DNA of 63,733 bases from Actinomadura kijaniata NBRC 14229. GTDB lineage: Bacteria; Actinomycetota; Actinomycetes; Streptosporangiales; Streptosporangiaceae. This document shows positions 22,915 through 33,696 of the stretch, piece after piece; within the stretch, counting starts at the first letter, position 1, and the number at the start of each line of letters is the position of its first letter. The notes under the pieces are model-generated. The model was not told the DNA's origin, ran no database searches, and saw nothing but the letters and a program-made list of their open reading frames with translations. The position numbers and the translations under genes were made by a program. The stretch is from positions 1 through 63,733 of the forward strand of contig NZ_BCQR01000054.1 of assembly GCF_001552175.1 (NCBI RefSeq). The letters are read 5' to 3'.

Positions 22915-23938
22915 ATGAAGACGCCCTACTGGAGCGATGCCGCCGCCGAGGTGTTCCTCAGGGAGGCGCGGCAGGTCCTTGCCGAGCTGCCGGAGGCTTC
23001 TGCCGACTGCATCGTGACCTCGCCGCCCTACCACGGGCTGCGCGACTACGGCGCGGCAGACCAGATCGGCCAAGAGGAAACCCCTGCCGCCTACGTCGAG
23101 GCCCTGCGGCAGGTCTTCGACCAAGCCCGCCGCGTTCTTACCGCCGACGGCACCCTGTGGCTGAACCTGGGGGACCGGTACGCGGCCAACTCCGACGGCA
23201 GTTGCCGCGGCGGCGGCTTCCACCGGCGGCAGCCGCCGGTGCGGCCTCGGTCGCGGCAGGTTCTGCCGCCCAAGAACCTGATGGGCATGCCCTGGCGGGT
23301 CGCCTTCGCCCTCCAGGACGACGGCTGGATCCTGCGCAACGCCATCGTGTGGCACAAGCCCAACGCGATGCCACAGTCGGTCACCGGCCGGCTGCCCAAC
23401 CGTTACGAGCTGGTCTTCCTGCTGGTCAAGCAGCGGCACTACTGGTTCGACCTGGACTCGCTCCGCCAGCCCTGCGCCAACGACCGGCCAGAGCCGGGAC
23501 ACGCTCCCCGAAGCGGCCACGTGCCGAACGCGGCCTGTATCTTGCGGCCTTCGCGCGGCAAGTACGCCGATCCCGGCGAACGGTGTGCCGGAAGGCGGCA
23601 CGGCGAACGGATGCTGCCAGGGCGGCGGCACGACTCGGTCCACCGCAACGGCAAGAACCCCGGCGACGTGTGGCACATCCCGACCCGGCCCCTGCGCGCG
23701 GCGCACTTCGCGCCGTTCCCCGGTCGACATCCCGCTGCGCTGCATCGCCGCCGGTTGCCGCCCCGGCGGCAACGTCCTGGACCCTTTTGCCGGAGCCGGA
23801 ACCACCGGTCTTGCCGCGCGGCAGCTCGGACGGCACTTCACCGGCATCGAACTCGTCCCCGACTACTACGACCTGATCGCCCGCCGTCTGGCCGCTGCCG
23901 CTGGCCGCGACCTGCCGCCGGAGGTACCAGGTGACTGA
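22915..23938 (+). pseudogene. Frameshifted DNA amino-methyltransferase (N4-C/N6-A type)
   Basis: ATG 22915 follows GAGGGTGAG. The first frame encodes the beta-class methylase catalytic motif TSPPYHGLRDYG, then LWLNLGDRYA, PKNLMGMPWRVAFAL and LPNRYELVFLLVK. Near 23716-23723, at a TTCCCCGG run, one extra base shifts the frame. The family's AdoMet-binding end (VDIPLRCIAAG, DPFAGAGTTGLAARQLG) continues in the +1 frame to a stop at 23938. Without correction the product lacks motif I and would be inactive. Such orphan methylases often accompany serine recombinases in phages and integrative elements. Confidence 0.82.
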
Positions 23939-24176
23939 ACGGAGACAACCTGCCTCCCCGGGACCTGCCAGACGGCCACAGGATGCCTGCCAGGGGCCTC
24001 TGGCAGACGACGCCGCGGCGTACCGTCGCAGGTCCGGAAGGCGTCGTCGGCGGCCTCTAGAGACGCGGGTCGAGATCGTTCCCGTCGCCGACGACGAAGG
24101 GGACGACCTCGACGCACGGCAGAACGCCGTGATCCTGGAGATCCTGCGATGGTTGCGCCAGCAGCGAGGGACGTGA
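23931..24176 (+). CDS. Small Arg-rich protein between methylase and recombinase
   Basis: An 81-residue protein, very basic in the middle (YRRRSGRRRRRP), then acidic (DDEGDDLDA) and ending LRWLRQQRGT. Its GTG 23931 overlaps the methylase end, and its stop overlaps GTG 24173 of the recombinase (GTGA), suggesting coupling. No family recognised; it could be a recombinase cofactor or directionality factor by position only. Confidence 0.45.
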   Translation: MTERRQPASPGPARRPQDACQGPLADDAAAYRRRSGRRRRRPLETRVEIVPVADDEGDDLDARQNAVILEILRWLRQQRGT

Positions 24177-26212
24177 GATTCCCCTGGGAAGACTCAGGGG
24201 ACATCGACGCCCCGATCGAGGCCACCGGCATCGCCATGCCGGTGGCCTGGCTCGGACGGACCTCCACCGACGACCAGCAGGACCCGACGCTGTCACTGCC
24301 GCGCCAGCTGCACAACGCCCGCGATGCGCTGCCCGCGCAGTGCACGATCGTCGCGCACTTCTACGATGTCGAGTCCGGGCGCATGGACCTGGACGCGCGC
24401 GGAAGGGGAAAGGCGCACGAGGCGTTCGACATCTCGATTGCGCGGGACGGCGGCATCCAGGATCTGCTGGCCGAGGCGAAACGGCCCGACCGCCGGTTCG
24501 TGGCGGTGATTTGCGAATCGGTCGAACGGGTGGCGCGGCGGACCTACTTCGGTACCAAGATCGAGTACGAGCTGGAACAGGCCGGGGTCCTGCTGCTGGC
24601 CGCCCACGAGCCCATGCCCGACTTCGACCGGCCGCGCACCGGACGAGCGCGCAAGTGCGCCACCCCGACGCTCGCCCGGCGGGTCAAACAGGCCGTCGCC
24701 GAGTGGTACGTGCTCAACATGCTGGAGCTGTCCTGGGACGCCTTCTGCGAGCACACCGAGCAGGGATGGAACGTCGGCAAGCCCTGCTACGGCTACCGGG
24801 CCAAGAAGACGCCTCATCCGGTCGCCGCCAAACGCGCCGAGGGCCGCACCAAGTCACGGCTGATACCGCACCCGGTCGAGGGACCCACGGTCACCAAGAT
24901 CTTCGAGCTGCGGGCCGTCCGGCGGCTCGGCTAAGACTGCATCGCCGACTTCCTCAACATGGAACCGGAGAAGTATCCGCCTCCCACGCCTCCCGATCCC
25001 TGCAGGGCCTTGGGCCGGTGGAGCGGGTCGGCGGTGCGGGAGATTCTGTGCAACCTCAAGTACACCGGCTACATGGTGTGGAACCGGCGGTCCATCAAGA
25101 AGGGCGGCAAGTGCAATCCGCCCGAGGAATGGGTCTGGTCCCCGCGACCGGTGCACGAGCCGCTGGTGACGGTGAAACGGTTCCAGGAGGTCACGCCGGT
25201 CGGCAGGACCCGGCAGGGTTCCCGGTCGACCTCGGGGTGGAATCGCCACCCGCAGACCAAGCGCGTCTACGAACTCCGTTCCTACGTGTTGTGCGACATG
25301 TGCGACCGCAGGATGCACGGCAAGTACCGGACCGGGGTCTCCTACTACGCGTGTGAGGCCGACATGCGCCATCACAAGGGGCGGCGTCAGTGGTACGCCG
25401 ACCACCCCAAGAGCCTGTGGGTGCGCGAGGATGACCTGATGAAGATCGTCAGTGAGTTCTTCGCCGACCACGTCCTGGGGCCGCACCGCAAGACCGCTCT
25501 GCGCAGTGCGCTCGTCCAGGAACGGGAGCCCTCGCCGGTCCTGCAGCGGCTCACCAAGGAGGTCGCGGACCTGAAGCGGCGGGGCGACAACCTGATGGCG
25601 CAGATCGAGAAGTTCGCGCCGACCGGGGATGAGGACGTCGACGCCGAGTTCCGGGAGCGGCTTCGGCGGCGCTACATGGAGGTGGCGCAGCAGCGGAAGG
25701 CCAAGGCCGCCGAGCTTGCGGCTTTGACTGCCGGGCAGGAGGACGGGGAGCGGAACGACCCGTCGCTGCTGGAGGAGCTGCCGACGTTGGTGGTCACTCT
25801 GTGGGAGATCCCCGAGAACCTTCGCAGGGAGTTGTTCGACAGCTTCAACCTTCAGGTCCGCTATCGGTACGTCGAGCATGAGGTCGTTGTTCGGGTCACA
25901 GTGAAGGAGAGCGCCATGGAAGCCGTCAGGGAGCTGACGAACAAGATCGCCGGTCCGTCTTGCGACGGACCGGCGAAGGGCAGGAGGATTTCCCCTGTTC
26001 TGTGTGCCCCCGGCAGGATTCGAACCTGCGACACCCGCTTTAGGAGAGCGGTGCTCTATCCCCTGAGCTACGGAGGCTGGGACTCGACCGTAGAGCCTAG
26101 CGGACTCTGGGACCAGGGTAGGGGAACGGGGGGTGTGAGCGCTCCTTCTTATCCGAAGTGTCTGGTTTGGGTGGGGGGCTCGGGCTGGAGTCGGTACGCT
26201 TCGGGGCTGTGA
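24149..26212 (+). pseudogene. Large serine recombinase with nonsense codon
   Basis: The resolvase domain (AWLGRTSTDDQQDP with the nucleophile Ser, RQLHNARD, ICESVERVARR) and the Recombinase domain (GKPCYGYRAKKTPHP) are followed by TAA at 24932-24934. The same frame then continues with IADFLN, GRWSGSAVREILCNLKYTGY, the zinc-ribbon YVLCDMCDRRMHGK and a coiled coil at about 25545-25720. A Tyr codon normally precedes D-x-IA here, so TAC to TAA is likely. ATG 24149 or GTG 24173 is the start. The frame runs through tRNA-Arg in antisense, so the true C-terminus is unclear. It is probably the island's integrase, now dead unless read through. Confidence 0.82.
26005..26077 (-). tRNA. tRNA-Arg(CCT)
   Basis: On the minus strand, 73 bases fold as a cloverleaf. 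The acceptor GCCTCCG pairs with CGGGGGC, the D-arm is GCTCA...GAGC, the anticodon stem is CCGCT/AGCGG with loop CTCCTAA (anticodon CCT at 26044-26042), and the T-arm is GCAGGTTCGAATCCTGC. The discriminator is A and CCA is not encoded. Its 3' end faces the recombinase, the usual layout for an integration site. Confidence 0.93.
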
Positions 26213-26610
26213 GTGGGCGGCATCGTGAGGGACAGGGACGCGGTCCTCGGCGGCGTGTTCTTCTGGTGGCCGGGGGTGTCGCCGTGTCGTTCGTCGTCGG
26301 TGGCCTCGTCGTCGGGGGTTCGGATGAGCCCTCTCGGGGGCGGAGTGCTCCGGCGGCGGTGCCGCAGAAGCCTGAGGGTGGTCCCACCACGTTCGGGGAG
26401 TATGTGCCGCCGAAGGACGGGCCTGAGCCGGCGGAGATGGTGCCTTCACCGACACCGACGCCGAGACCGACGGTGAAGGTCACGCCGACGGAGCGGCGGC
26501 GGGCTCCCGAGAGGGAGAGGTCGCAGCGGCGGCGGGAGTGTCCGCCGACGTGGAAGGACGTTCCGTTCCTGCGGATGTGGTGTGAACGGCATGGTTACCG
26601 TGTGCGGTGA
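26209..26610 (+). CDS. Small membrane-anchored Pro-rich protein
   Basis: About 133 residues from GTG 26209. A basic N-terminus (GRGPRRRV) precedes one membrane segment (LLVAGGVAVSFVVGGLVVGG). A Pro/Thr-rich external stretch follows (PSPTPTPRPTV), then a basic tail with two cysteines (CPPTW, WCERHGYRV). The layout suggests a type II anchored or uncleaved secreted protein. No known family is recognised. It precedes the VanY-like peptidase gene by 85 bases. Confidence 0.55.
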   Translation: MSGRHREGQGRGPRRRVLLVAGGVAVSFVVGGLVVGGSDEPSRGRSAPAAVPQKPEGGPTTFGEYVPPKDGPEPAEMVPSPTPTPRPTVKVTPTERRRAPERERSQRRRECPPTWKDVPFLRMWCERHGYRVR

Positions 26611-26695
26611 CGTGGGTCACGCCTGAGGCATCGGTGAACGTGTAGTAGCGTTCCTGCCGCTGTCGGTATTGCTGGGCATCAGGAGGAAAACCACC

Positions 26696-27721
26696 GTGCC
26701 AACCCCCCGGTCGGCCATGCTGACCGCGGTCTTCCTGGTGATGGCGACCATTGGAGTGGCCCCAGGGGCCGCGGCGGACGACCCCCTGGACGCGCTGCGC
26801 CGTCAGGCGTCCAAGGCGCGGGACGACCTGGAGAAGGCGACCCGTCAGATGCAGGGACGTCAGAAGGAGCTCAAGCGGTCGCAGGACAAGCTGCGGGCCA
26901 CGCTGAAGGATCTCGCGGTCGCCGAGGCCGAGCTGAACCGGATGCGGGAGCCGCTGGCGCGGCTGGCCAACACGACCTACCAGGCGCCGGGGGCGGCGGG
27001 GGTCATGGCGATCTTCGGGGGCGGGGAGTCCACGGACGCGCTGCGGGCCACGGCGGATGTGACGCATATCGCGGCGGCGCAGGAGTCGCTGGTCAAGCGG
27101 GCCGATGACCTTCAGCGGCGGCGGCAGGGGCTGGTGTCGACCGCGCAGGAGCTCCAGTCGCGCAACGCCGTCGACCAGACGCGGGTGCAGGAGCAGATCG
27201 ACGCCCTGAAGGCCAAGTCCGAGGGCCTCACCAAGCAGCTGACGCAGATGCTCGACAAGATGGAGGCCAGCCGGGAGAAGCGGCTGGAGATGGCCTGCGA
27301 CAAGGACCTGGTGGGGAACGCCAAGCGCTTCCCCAACGGGCTGATCCCGGCCAAGTACCTGTGTCCGCTGCCGCAGAAGGGGCATCAGCTCCGGGCCGAC
27401 GCGGCGTTGGGGTTCTACAAGCTGAACGCCGCTTACAAGCGTCGGTTCGGCCGGGACATCTGTGTGACGGACTCTTATCGGAGCCTGGCCGACCAGCATC
27501 GTGTGTACGCGCAGCGGCCCGGGTTCGCGGCGGTTCCGGGGACCAGCAACCACGGCAAGGGGCAGGCCGTGGACCTGTGCGGCGGGGTGCAGAACGCGGG
27601 GTCGATGCAGTTCCGGTGGATGGAGGGCAACGCCAAGAAGTACGGCTGGCTGCATCCGGCGTGGGCTTACAGCAACCCGTTCGAACCCTGGCACTGGGAG
27701 TTCGGGACCGAGAGCGACTGA
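26696..27721 (+). CDS. Secreted D,D-carboxypeptidase-like protein (VanY/M15B) with coiled coil
   Basis: A 341-residue protein with a signal peptide ending near GAAA, a long coiled coil (about residues 25-210, rich in RQ/KE heptads as in NlpC/P60 partner proteins) and a C-terminal VanY domain. The zinc ligands appear as TSNHGKGQAVDL (H, D) and EPWHWEF (H); SYRSLADQ is also conserved. The enzyme trims peptidoglycan stem peptides outside the membrane. GTG 26696 has AGGAGG nine bases upstream, which decides the start. The gene stands alone with a downstream hairpin. Confidence 0.88.
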   Translation: MPTPRSAMLTAVFLVMATIGVAPGAAADDPLDALRRQASKARDDLEKATRQMQGRQKELKRSQDKLRATLKDLAVAEAELNRMREPLARLANTTYQAPGAAGVMAIFGGGESTDALRATADVTHIAAAQESLVKRADDLQRRRQGLVSTAQELQSRNAVDQTRVQEQIDALKAKSEGLTKQLTQMLDKMEASREKRLEMACDKDLVGNAKRFPNGLIPAKYLCPLPQKGHQLRADAALGFYKLNAAYKRRFGRDICVTDSYRSLADQHRVYAQRPGFAAVPGTSNHGKGQAVDLCGGVQNAGSMQFRWMEGNAKKYGWLHPAWAYSNPFEPWHWEFGTESD

Positions 27722-27836
27722 CCGGGCCGAGGGGCCGGGCCTCTCGGCCGGGGTGTTCCAGACCGTGTTTCAAGGTCTTGGCCCACGGCGCTCGCCTGGG
27801 ACCGTGCCTTGGCGAGCGCGGCGTGGCTTCGCGGTC

Positions 27837-27876
27837 TGACCTGCGGGCCCGAAGCCGGAGGTGGGCCCGCAGGTCA
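27837..27876 (+). terminator. Perfect hairpin terminator
   Basis: A 14-bp inverted repeat, TGACCTGCGGGCCC (27837-27850) with its complement at 27863-27876, has a 12-base loop. It lies between the converging VanY-like and mscL genes and may serve both. Confidence 0.7.
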
Positions 27877-27922
27877 GGTAGCGCGCCCGCATGTGTGGCT
27901 GGGGCCCGCTTCGGAACAGGTC

Positions 27923-28324
27923 CTAGGCGACCGGTTCCACTTCGGAGGTGCAGTAGCGGCAGCGGGTGGCCAGCTTCGGGATGTCGCTCAGGCAGTGGGG
28001 GCAGGGGTGCTCGACGGCCTCCTCGGCGCGGCTCATCCGCTCGACGAGCTTGGTGGCTGGCAGCACCACCAGCCAGTAGACGACGGCCGCGGTGATCAGG
28101 AACGAGATCGCGGCGGTGAGGAAGACCCCGTAGGGGAACTCGGTCCCCGCGATCGTGAACTTGAGGTTGTCGTAGTTGGGTTCACCGCCGACCAGCGCGA
28201 TCAGCGGGCCGATGAACCCCCGCACCAGGGCGTTGACCACGTTGGTGAACGCCGCGCCGATGACGACCGCGACCGCCAGCTCGATCAGATTTCCCCGGAA
28301 CAGGAACTTCTTGAATCCGGTCAT
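27923..28324 (-). CDS. mscL: Large-conductance mechanosensitive channel MscL
   Basis: A 133-residue channel protein that opens under membrane tension to release solutes on osmotic downshock. The N-terminal FKKFLFRGNLIELAVAVVIG and the first pore helix AAFTNVVNALV are typical, and the second membrane helix is FLITAAVVYWLVVLP. The C-terminus carries CPHC and CRYC, a putative zinc ribbon absent from E. coli MscL. The gene is transcribed in the same direction as the SAF-domain and MTA phosphorylase genes. Confidence 0.95.
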   Translation of the reverse strand: MTGFKKFLFRGNLIELAVAVVIGAAFTNVVNALVRGFIGPLIALVGGEPNYDNLKFTIAGTEFPYGVFLTAAISFLITAAVVYWLVVLPATKLVERMSRAEEAVEHPCPHCLSDIPKLATRCRYCTSEVEPVA

Positions 28325-28371
28325 GACTCCTCCTGTTACTTTAAGTGATCAATCTGTGACAGGAGAGATTA

Positions 28372-28971
28372 TCAACGTCCGGCCAGGGCTATCGAGAGGG
28401 CGCCGCTCGCTCCCGCCAGCGCCGCGGCCTGGGTCCGGTCCACGGCCAGGACCACCAGCGCGCCCTGGCCGGATGCGTTGTCGGCGGCCCGCGGAACCAT
28501 GATCACTGGTGCCGAGGACGCCACGAGCCTGGTGGGCACGGGCGGGCGCGCCTCGGATACGGCGTCCGGTTTCGGGGCGTCCAGGACGTGGACGCGGTCA
28601 CCGGGACGGAGCAGCCGGGCGGCCTCGGCGTCGGCGATCCGGACGGGGGCGGCGACCGTTCCGGGGCCGTAGCCGTCCAGCAGGTCGGGGCCGAGGAAAC
28701 GGACGTCGGTGAACGCCTCCCCGCGTCGCATCGGCCCGGCGAGCGTACGGGTGACCGGGGTGGCGACCGTGCCTGCCGGGACGCTGCCGGAGGGCACCCG
28801 GACCGTGCGGACGTCGGAGGCGGCCACGGTCGTCCCGCCGGGCAGGTCGCGGGCGGCGACGGTCAACGGCACGCCGGCCGCGGCGACCGGCCGCAACGCC
28901 ACCAGCGCGAGGCACGTCCCGAGCGCCGCCAGGAGGACCGCCGCCCACCGCCGCCCACGCCGCCGGATCAT
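28372..28971 (-). CDS. SAF-domain protein (CpaB/RcpC-like)
   Basis: A 199-residue protein with one N-terminal membrane/signal segment (WAAVLLAALGTCLALVAL). A SAF domain follows (VAARDLPGGTTVAASDVRTV, LAGPMRRGEAFTDV) and an RcpC-like region (LRPGDRVHVLDA). CpaB/RcpC proteins take part in Flp/tad pilus assembly, but no tad genes are near. In actinomycetes this gene usually sits by mscL and FmdB genes. It overlaps the end of the phosphorylase gene by 4 bases. Confidence 0.8.
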   Translation of the reverse strand: MIRRRGRRWAAVLLAALGTCLALVALRPVAAAGVPLTVAARDLPGGTTVAASDVRTVRVPSGSVPAGTVATPVTRTLAGPMRRGEAFTDVRFLGPDLLDGYGPGTVAAPVRIADAEAARLLRPGDRVHVLDAPKPDAVSEARPPVPTRLVASSAPVIMVPRAADNASGQGALVVLAVDRTQAAALAGASGALSIALAGR

Positions 28972-29783
28972 GGCAGCGTGAGCGGCAGCTCAAGCCCGTC
29001 CAGGACGGTCGGGCACGGGCAGGAACGGTTGCTGGGCAGCGTCCGGATCACTTCGGCGACCACGCCGCGCAGCCGGTCGACGTTGCGGGCGAACACCGCC
29101 AGGACCTCCTGCATGGTGACGCCCTCGCCCTCTTCGATCCCCGCGTCCAGATCGGTGACCAGGCACAACGGCGTGTAGCAGAGCGCCAGCTCGCGCGCCA
29201 GGACGGCTTCGGGGTGCCCGGTCATGCCGACCAGCGTCCATCCCTGGTCGGCGAACCACCGCGACTCGGCGCGCGTGGAGAACCGGGGGCCCTCGATCAC
29301 GACGAGCGTTCCGCCGTCGACCGGCTCCCAGTCCTGGGTCTGTGCGGCCGTGAGCGCCGTTCGCCGCCCGACGGGGCAGTACGGGTCGGAGAACGGCACG
29401 TGGACCGCCGCGCCCTCCTCGTAGAACGTCTGCGGCCGTCCCGACGTCCGGTCCACGAGCTGGTCCGGGACGGTCAGCGTCCCTGGGCCGTGCTCGGCGA
29501 CCAGCGACCCGACGGCGCTGGGTGCCAGCACCTGCCGCACGCCGAGGGACCGCAGCGCCCACAGGTTGGCCCGGTAGGGGATGCGGTGCGGCGGGAAACG
29601 GTGGTCGCGGCCGTGCCGGGGCACGAACGCCACGCGGCGTCCGTGCAGCTCGCCGACCGCTATCGGATCGCTGGGCGGCCCGAACGGCGTGTCGACGCGG
29701 ACCTCCTCCACGTCGTCGAGGAACGAGTAGAAGCCGGAGCCGCCGATCACACCGAGATCGGCTGAGGGGAGTGCGCTGTTCAT
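28968..29783 (-). CDS. mtnP: S-methyl-5'-thioadenosine phosphorylase
   Basis: A 271-residue member of the MTAP/PNP-2 family that splits 5'-methylthioadenosine with phosphate in methionine salvage. Motifs are GVIGGSGFYSFLDD, the phosphate/ribose site FVPRHGRDHRFPPHRI, NLWALRSLGV, and EGPRFSTRAESRWF followed by GMTGHPEAVLARE. Length is normal. It is the first gene of the mtnP-SAF pair. A substrate change toward inosine or guanosine cannot be ruled out from sequence alone. Confidence 0.9.
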   Translation of the reverse strand: MNSALPSADLGVIGGSGFYSFLDDVEEVRVDTPFGPPSDPIAVGELHGRRVAFVPRHGRDHRFPPHRIPYRANLWALRSLGVRQVLAPSAVGSLVAEHGPGTLTVPDQLVDRTSGRPQTFYEEGAAVHVPFSDPYCPVGRRTALTAAQTQDWEPVDGGTLVVIEGPRFSTRAESRWFADQGWTLVGMTGHPEAVLARELALCYTPLCLVTDLDAGIEEGEGVTMQEVLAVFARNVDRLRGVVAEVIRTLPSNRSCPCPTVLDGLELPLTLP

Positions 29784-30486
29784 GCCGCCGACCCTAGCCA
29801 GCGGGGGAGCGCGGCCGGGAGACGCGCTGGGGATCTGTGGACAACCGAGTTATCCACAGATTCGAGAAGCGTCTTTCGAGGGACGGCCCGGGGCGCTGAC
29901 ACTCGGACCAGGTCGCGGAACGAGGCCGTGGCCACTGTGGTGATCAAGGAGGGATCCGACGATGTCGTCGTACCACGTGCCGCCCGTACTGCTGCCGTTC
30001 GGCCTGCTGGCGGCCCAGATCGGCCATGACCGTCCCGCTGGCGGCACTGCCGTGGGCGAACACGGCTGGCGAGGTGAGGGCAGGTCGCGCCGTCATGGAT
30101 TCGGTCGGAACGAGCTGGGAGGCCGTCTGCCGAGCCTCCGTCCGGCCAGTTCGTCTCGCCGGAGTTGCTGGAGCCGCTGGGCTTCGTCTGGCGGTAGGCC
30201 GGTCATGGCGGCGGGGCTGCTCTGGCTTGGGTTAGCGCATTGGTGCTGGGTGACCTCAAGCCGTCCGTGCAGCGGCGATACGGGCGCTGGCACAAGCCGT
30301 TCCGCGCGCCGTTCGGCGATCGTCGCGGTGGGCCGTCGCATGCGGCCACCGGCGGGGCGTGATCATCACCGAGCGTGCGTCGAGAGGATCGTTCGGCTCA
30401 TCCCATGGCTCTCCCTGCCGGGAGACCGTCGGGCAGCCGACGACCGCGGGTGCGCCCAGGGCGCACCCGCGGTCGGTCGGGGAACG
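29784..30486. other. 703-base stretch without a supported gene
   Basis: It contains short overlapping frames on both strands but none with convincing coding character or a ribosome-binding site. A 70-codon frame at 30026-30235 and a fragment reading FVSPELLEPLGFVW in another frame hint at decayed coding sequence. The mtnP promoter should lie near 29785-29860. Confidence 0.4.
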
Positions 30487-30807
30487 TCAGGCGACCTTCT
30501 CGGACGAGGTCGAGGAGGTCGACGAGGAGGAGGTCGAGGAGTCGGACGAGGCCGTGGAGCCGTTCGACGAGCTGTCCGACGAGCCGTTCGACGAGGACTT
30601 CGCGGACGAGCCCACGGTCGAGGTCGAGCCGCCGCGGCTGTCGGTGCGGTAGAAGCCGGACCCCTTGAAGATGATCCCCGCCGCGGAGAAGACCTTGCGG
30701 AGCTTGCCCTGGCACGCCGGGCATTCGGTCAGCGCCTCGTCGCTGAACTTCTGCACGACCTCCAGAGGCTCGCCGCACTCGGTGCAAACGTACTGATACG
30801 TCGGCAC
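30487..30807 (-). CDS. FmdB-family zinc-ribbon protein
   Basis: A 106-residue protein beginning PTYQYVCTECG, with a second pair ECPACQG making one zinc ribbon, followed by LRKVFSAAGIIFKGSGFYRTD, the diagnostic FmdB motif. The last 50 residues are almost only Ser, Thr, Asn, Gly and Asp (low complexity). GTG 30807 has AGGAGG upstream. FmdB is a putative regulator; its biochemical role is not established. Confidence 0.9.
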   Translation of the reverse strand: MPTYQYVCTECGEPLEVVQKFSDEALTECPACQGKLRKVFSAAGIIFKGSGFYRTDSRGGSTSTVGSSAKSSSNGSSDSSSNGSTASSDSSTSSSSTSSTSSEKVA

Positions 30808-31083
30808 GGTTCCTCCTCGCTGCCTCAGCCCGGACGGCGGGCTGGCACTCACTCGAAACGACTGCTAATGGTACCGATGAATGGAACAGGATTCGTCCGC
30901 GACCTGTTCCCGACGCGAAGCCGCAGGTCAGTGCCGCTCTCGGGAGGGCCGCAGCCAGGTCCTTCCGAGAGGGGCCGCCGGGCCGTGGCTTTCTTGGGGT
31001 GGGGCATGGCCTCCTCGGTTCGCGGCGTGGTCGGGTCGGTTCGGGGTGGGGTCCGGTGGGTTCGGGGGATGGTCGGTTCGGGG

Positions 31084-32568
<1,485 letters not shown>

Positions 32569-32672
32569 ATCCCTCCCCGTGGGGTCGCGAGAAAAAGATC
32601 GTTAAGGAATCCTACTTAGTCGCACGCTGACGACACATTTCCGCTGATGGTTGTCGGGCGGTCAGTCTCCGT

Positions 32673-33662
32673 TCACCGGCGCTTGACCTGGGGATCCACG
32701 CCGTTGACAACGCTGGCGGCGGGCCGCCCCTCCACCACGGCGGTGATGTTGTCGCGCACCCGCGTGACGATGTTGAGTTGGGCCTGCCCGGTCGCGCCCG
32801 CGACATGCGGGGACAGCAGGACGTTCTCGTGCGCCCGCAACGGATGGTCCTCCGCCGGGGGCTCGGTGTCGAACACGTCCAGCGCCGCCCCGGCGAGCCG
32901 GCCCGACTCCAGCGCCGCCAGCACCGCGTCGTCGGGCGCGATGCCGCCGCGCGCGACGTTGACCAGCAGCGCCCGGTCCGGCAGCAGCGCCAGCCGGTCG
33001 GGGCCGACCAGCCCGCGCGTGTCGTCGGTGAGCGGCAGCGCCAGCACGAGGATGTCGGACCTGGCGAGCAGGTCGTCGAGGTCGCGGTAGGTAGCGACGG
33101 CGTTCTCGCGCCGCCGCCGCGACCAGTAGGACACCGGGCAGCCCAGCGCCGCGAACAGCCGGGCCGTCTCCGCGCCGATCGCGCCGTAGCCGACGATCCC
33201 GACCCGCTGGGTGTGGATCTCGCGGGGGCCGCGGGCGAGGGCCTCCATCTGGGGCCAGCCGCCCGCGCGGACGGCCCGGTCGTTCCAGACCAGGCCCCGG
33301 CACAGCGCGAACGCCGCGCCGACCGCCCACTCGGCGACCGAACGCGCGTTGGCCCCGGCGGTGTTGGCGGCCGGGACGCCGGCGGCGGCCAGCGCGGCGG
33401 TGTCGAGGCTGTCGGTGCCCACGGCGGGCATCTGCACGAACGCCAGCCTCGGCGCGGCGGCGACGGCCTCGGCGTCCAGGGCGAGCCGCCCGGTGAAGTC
33501 GCCGATCACGATCTCGGCCTGGGGCAGCGCCGCCAGCAGCCCGGCGCGGTCGCGCGCCGCCGGGAACAGCACCTCGACCGAGTCGCCGAGCCGGGTGAAC
33601 AGTCCGCGCACCAGGTCCTCGTCCAGCGGGGGCAGGGCCAGAATCCGCCACGGCGCCGTCAT
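32673..33662 (-). CDS. D-isomer-specific 2-hydroxyacid dehydrogenase
   Basis: A 329-residue NAD(P)-dependent dehydrogenase. The N-terminal catalytic part includes VQMPAVGTDSLD and GANARSVAEWAVG. The Rossmann fold has GIVGYGAIGAETA (GxGxxG), followed by NVARGGIAPDDAVLAAL with the catalytic Arg, DVFDTEPPAEDHPL with the Glu, and SPHVAGAT with the His. All three catalytic residues are present. The start is ATG 33662 behind GGAGG. The natural substrate (glyoxylate, phosphoglycerate or another) is unclear. Confidence 0.9.
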   Translation of the reverse strand: MTAPWRILALPPLDEDLVRGLFTRLGDSVEVLFPAARDRAGLLAALPQAEIVIGDFTGRLALDAEAVAAAPRLAFVQMPAVGTDSLDTAALAAAGVPAANTAGANARSVAEWAVGAAFALCRGLVWNDRAVRAGGWPQMEALARGPREIHTQRVGIVGYGAIGAETARLFAALGCPVSYWSRRRRENAVATYRDLDDLLARSDILVLALPLTDDTRGLVGPDRLALLPDRALLVNVARGGIAPDDAVLAALESGRLAGAALDVFDTEPPAEDHPLRAHENVLLSPHVAGATGQAQLNIVTRVRDNITAVVEGRPAASVVNGVDPQVKRR

Positions 33663-33696
33663 GTCAATGCCTCCAATGCTCGTGATGGGATGGGGG

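Noticed and set aside
22905..23876. Alternative 323-codon frame over the methylase pseudogene
   Set aside because: Arg/Ala-rich shadow frame without motifs. The methylase motifs lie in the other two frames.
30026..30235. Short + strand frame of 69 codons
   Set aside because: No ribosome-binding site, no recognisable motif, and competing frames of similar quality overlap it.
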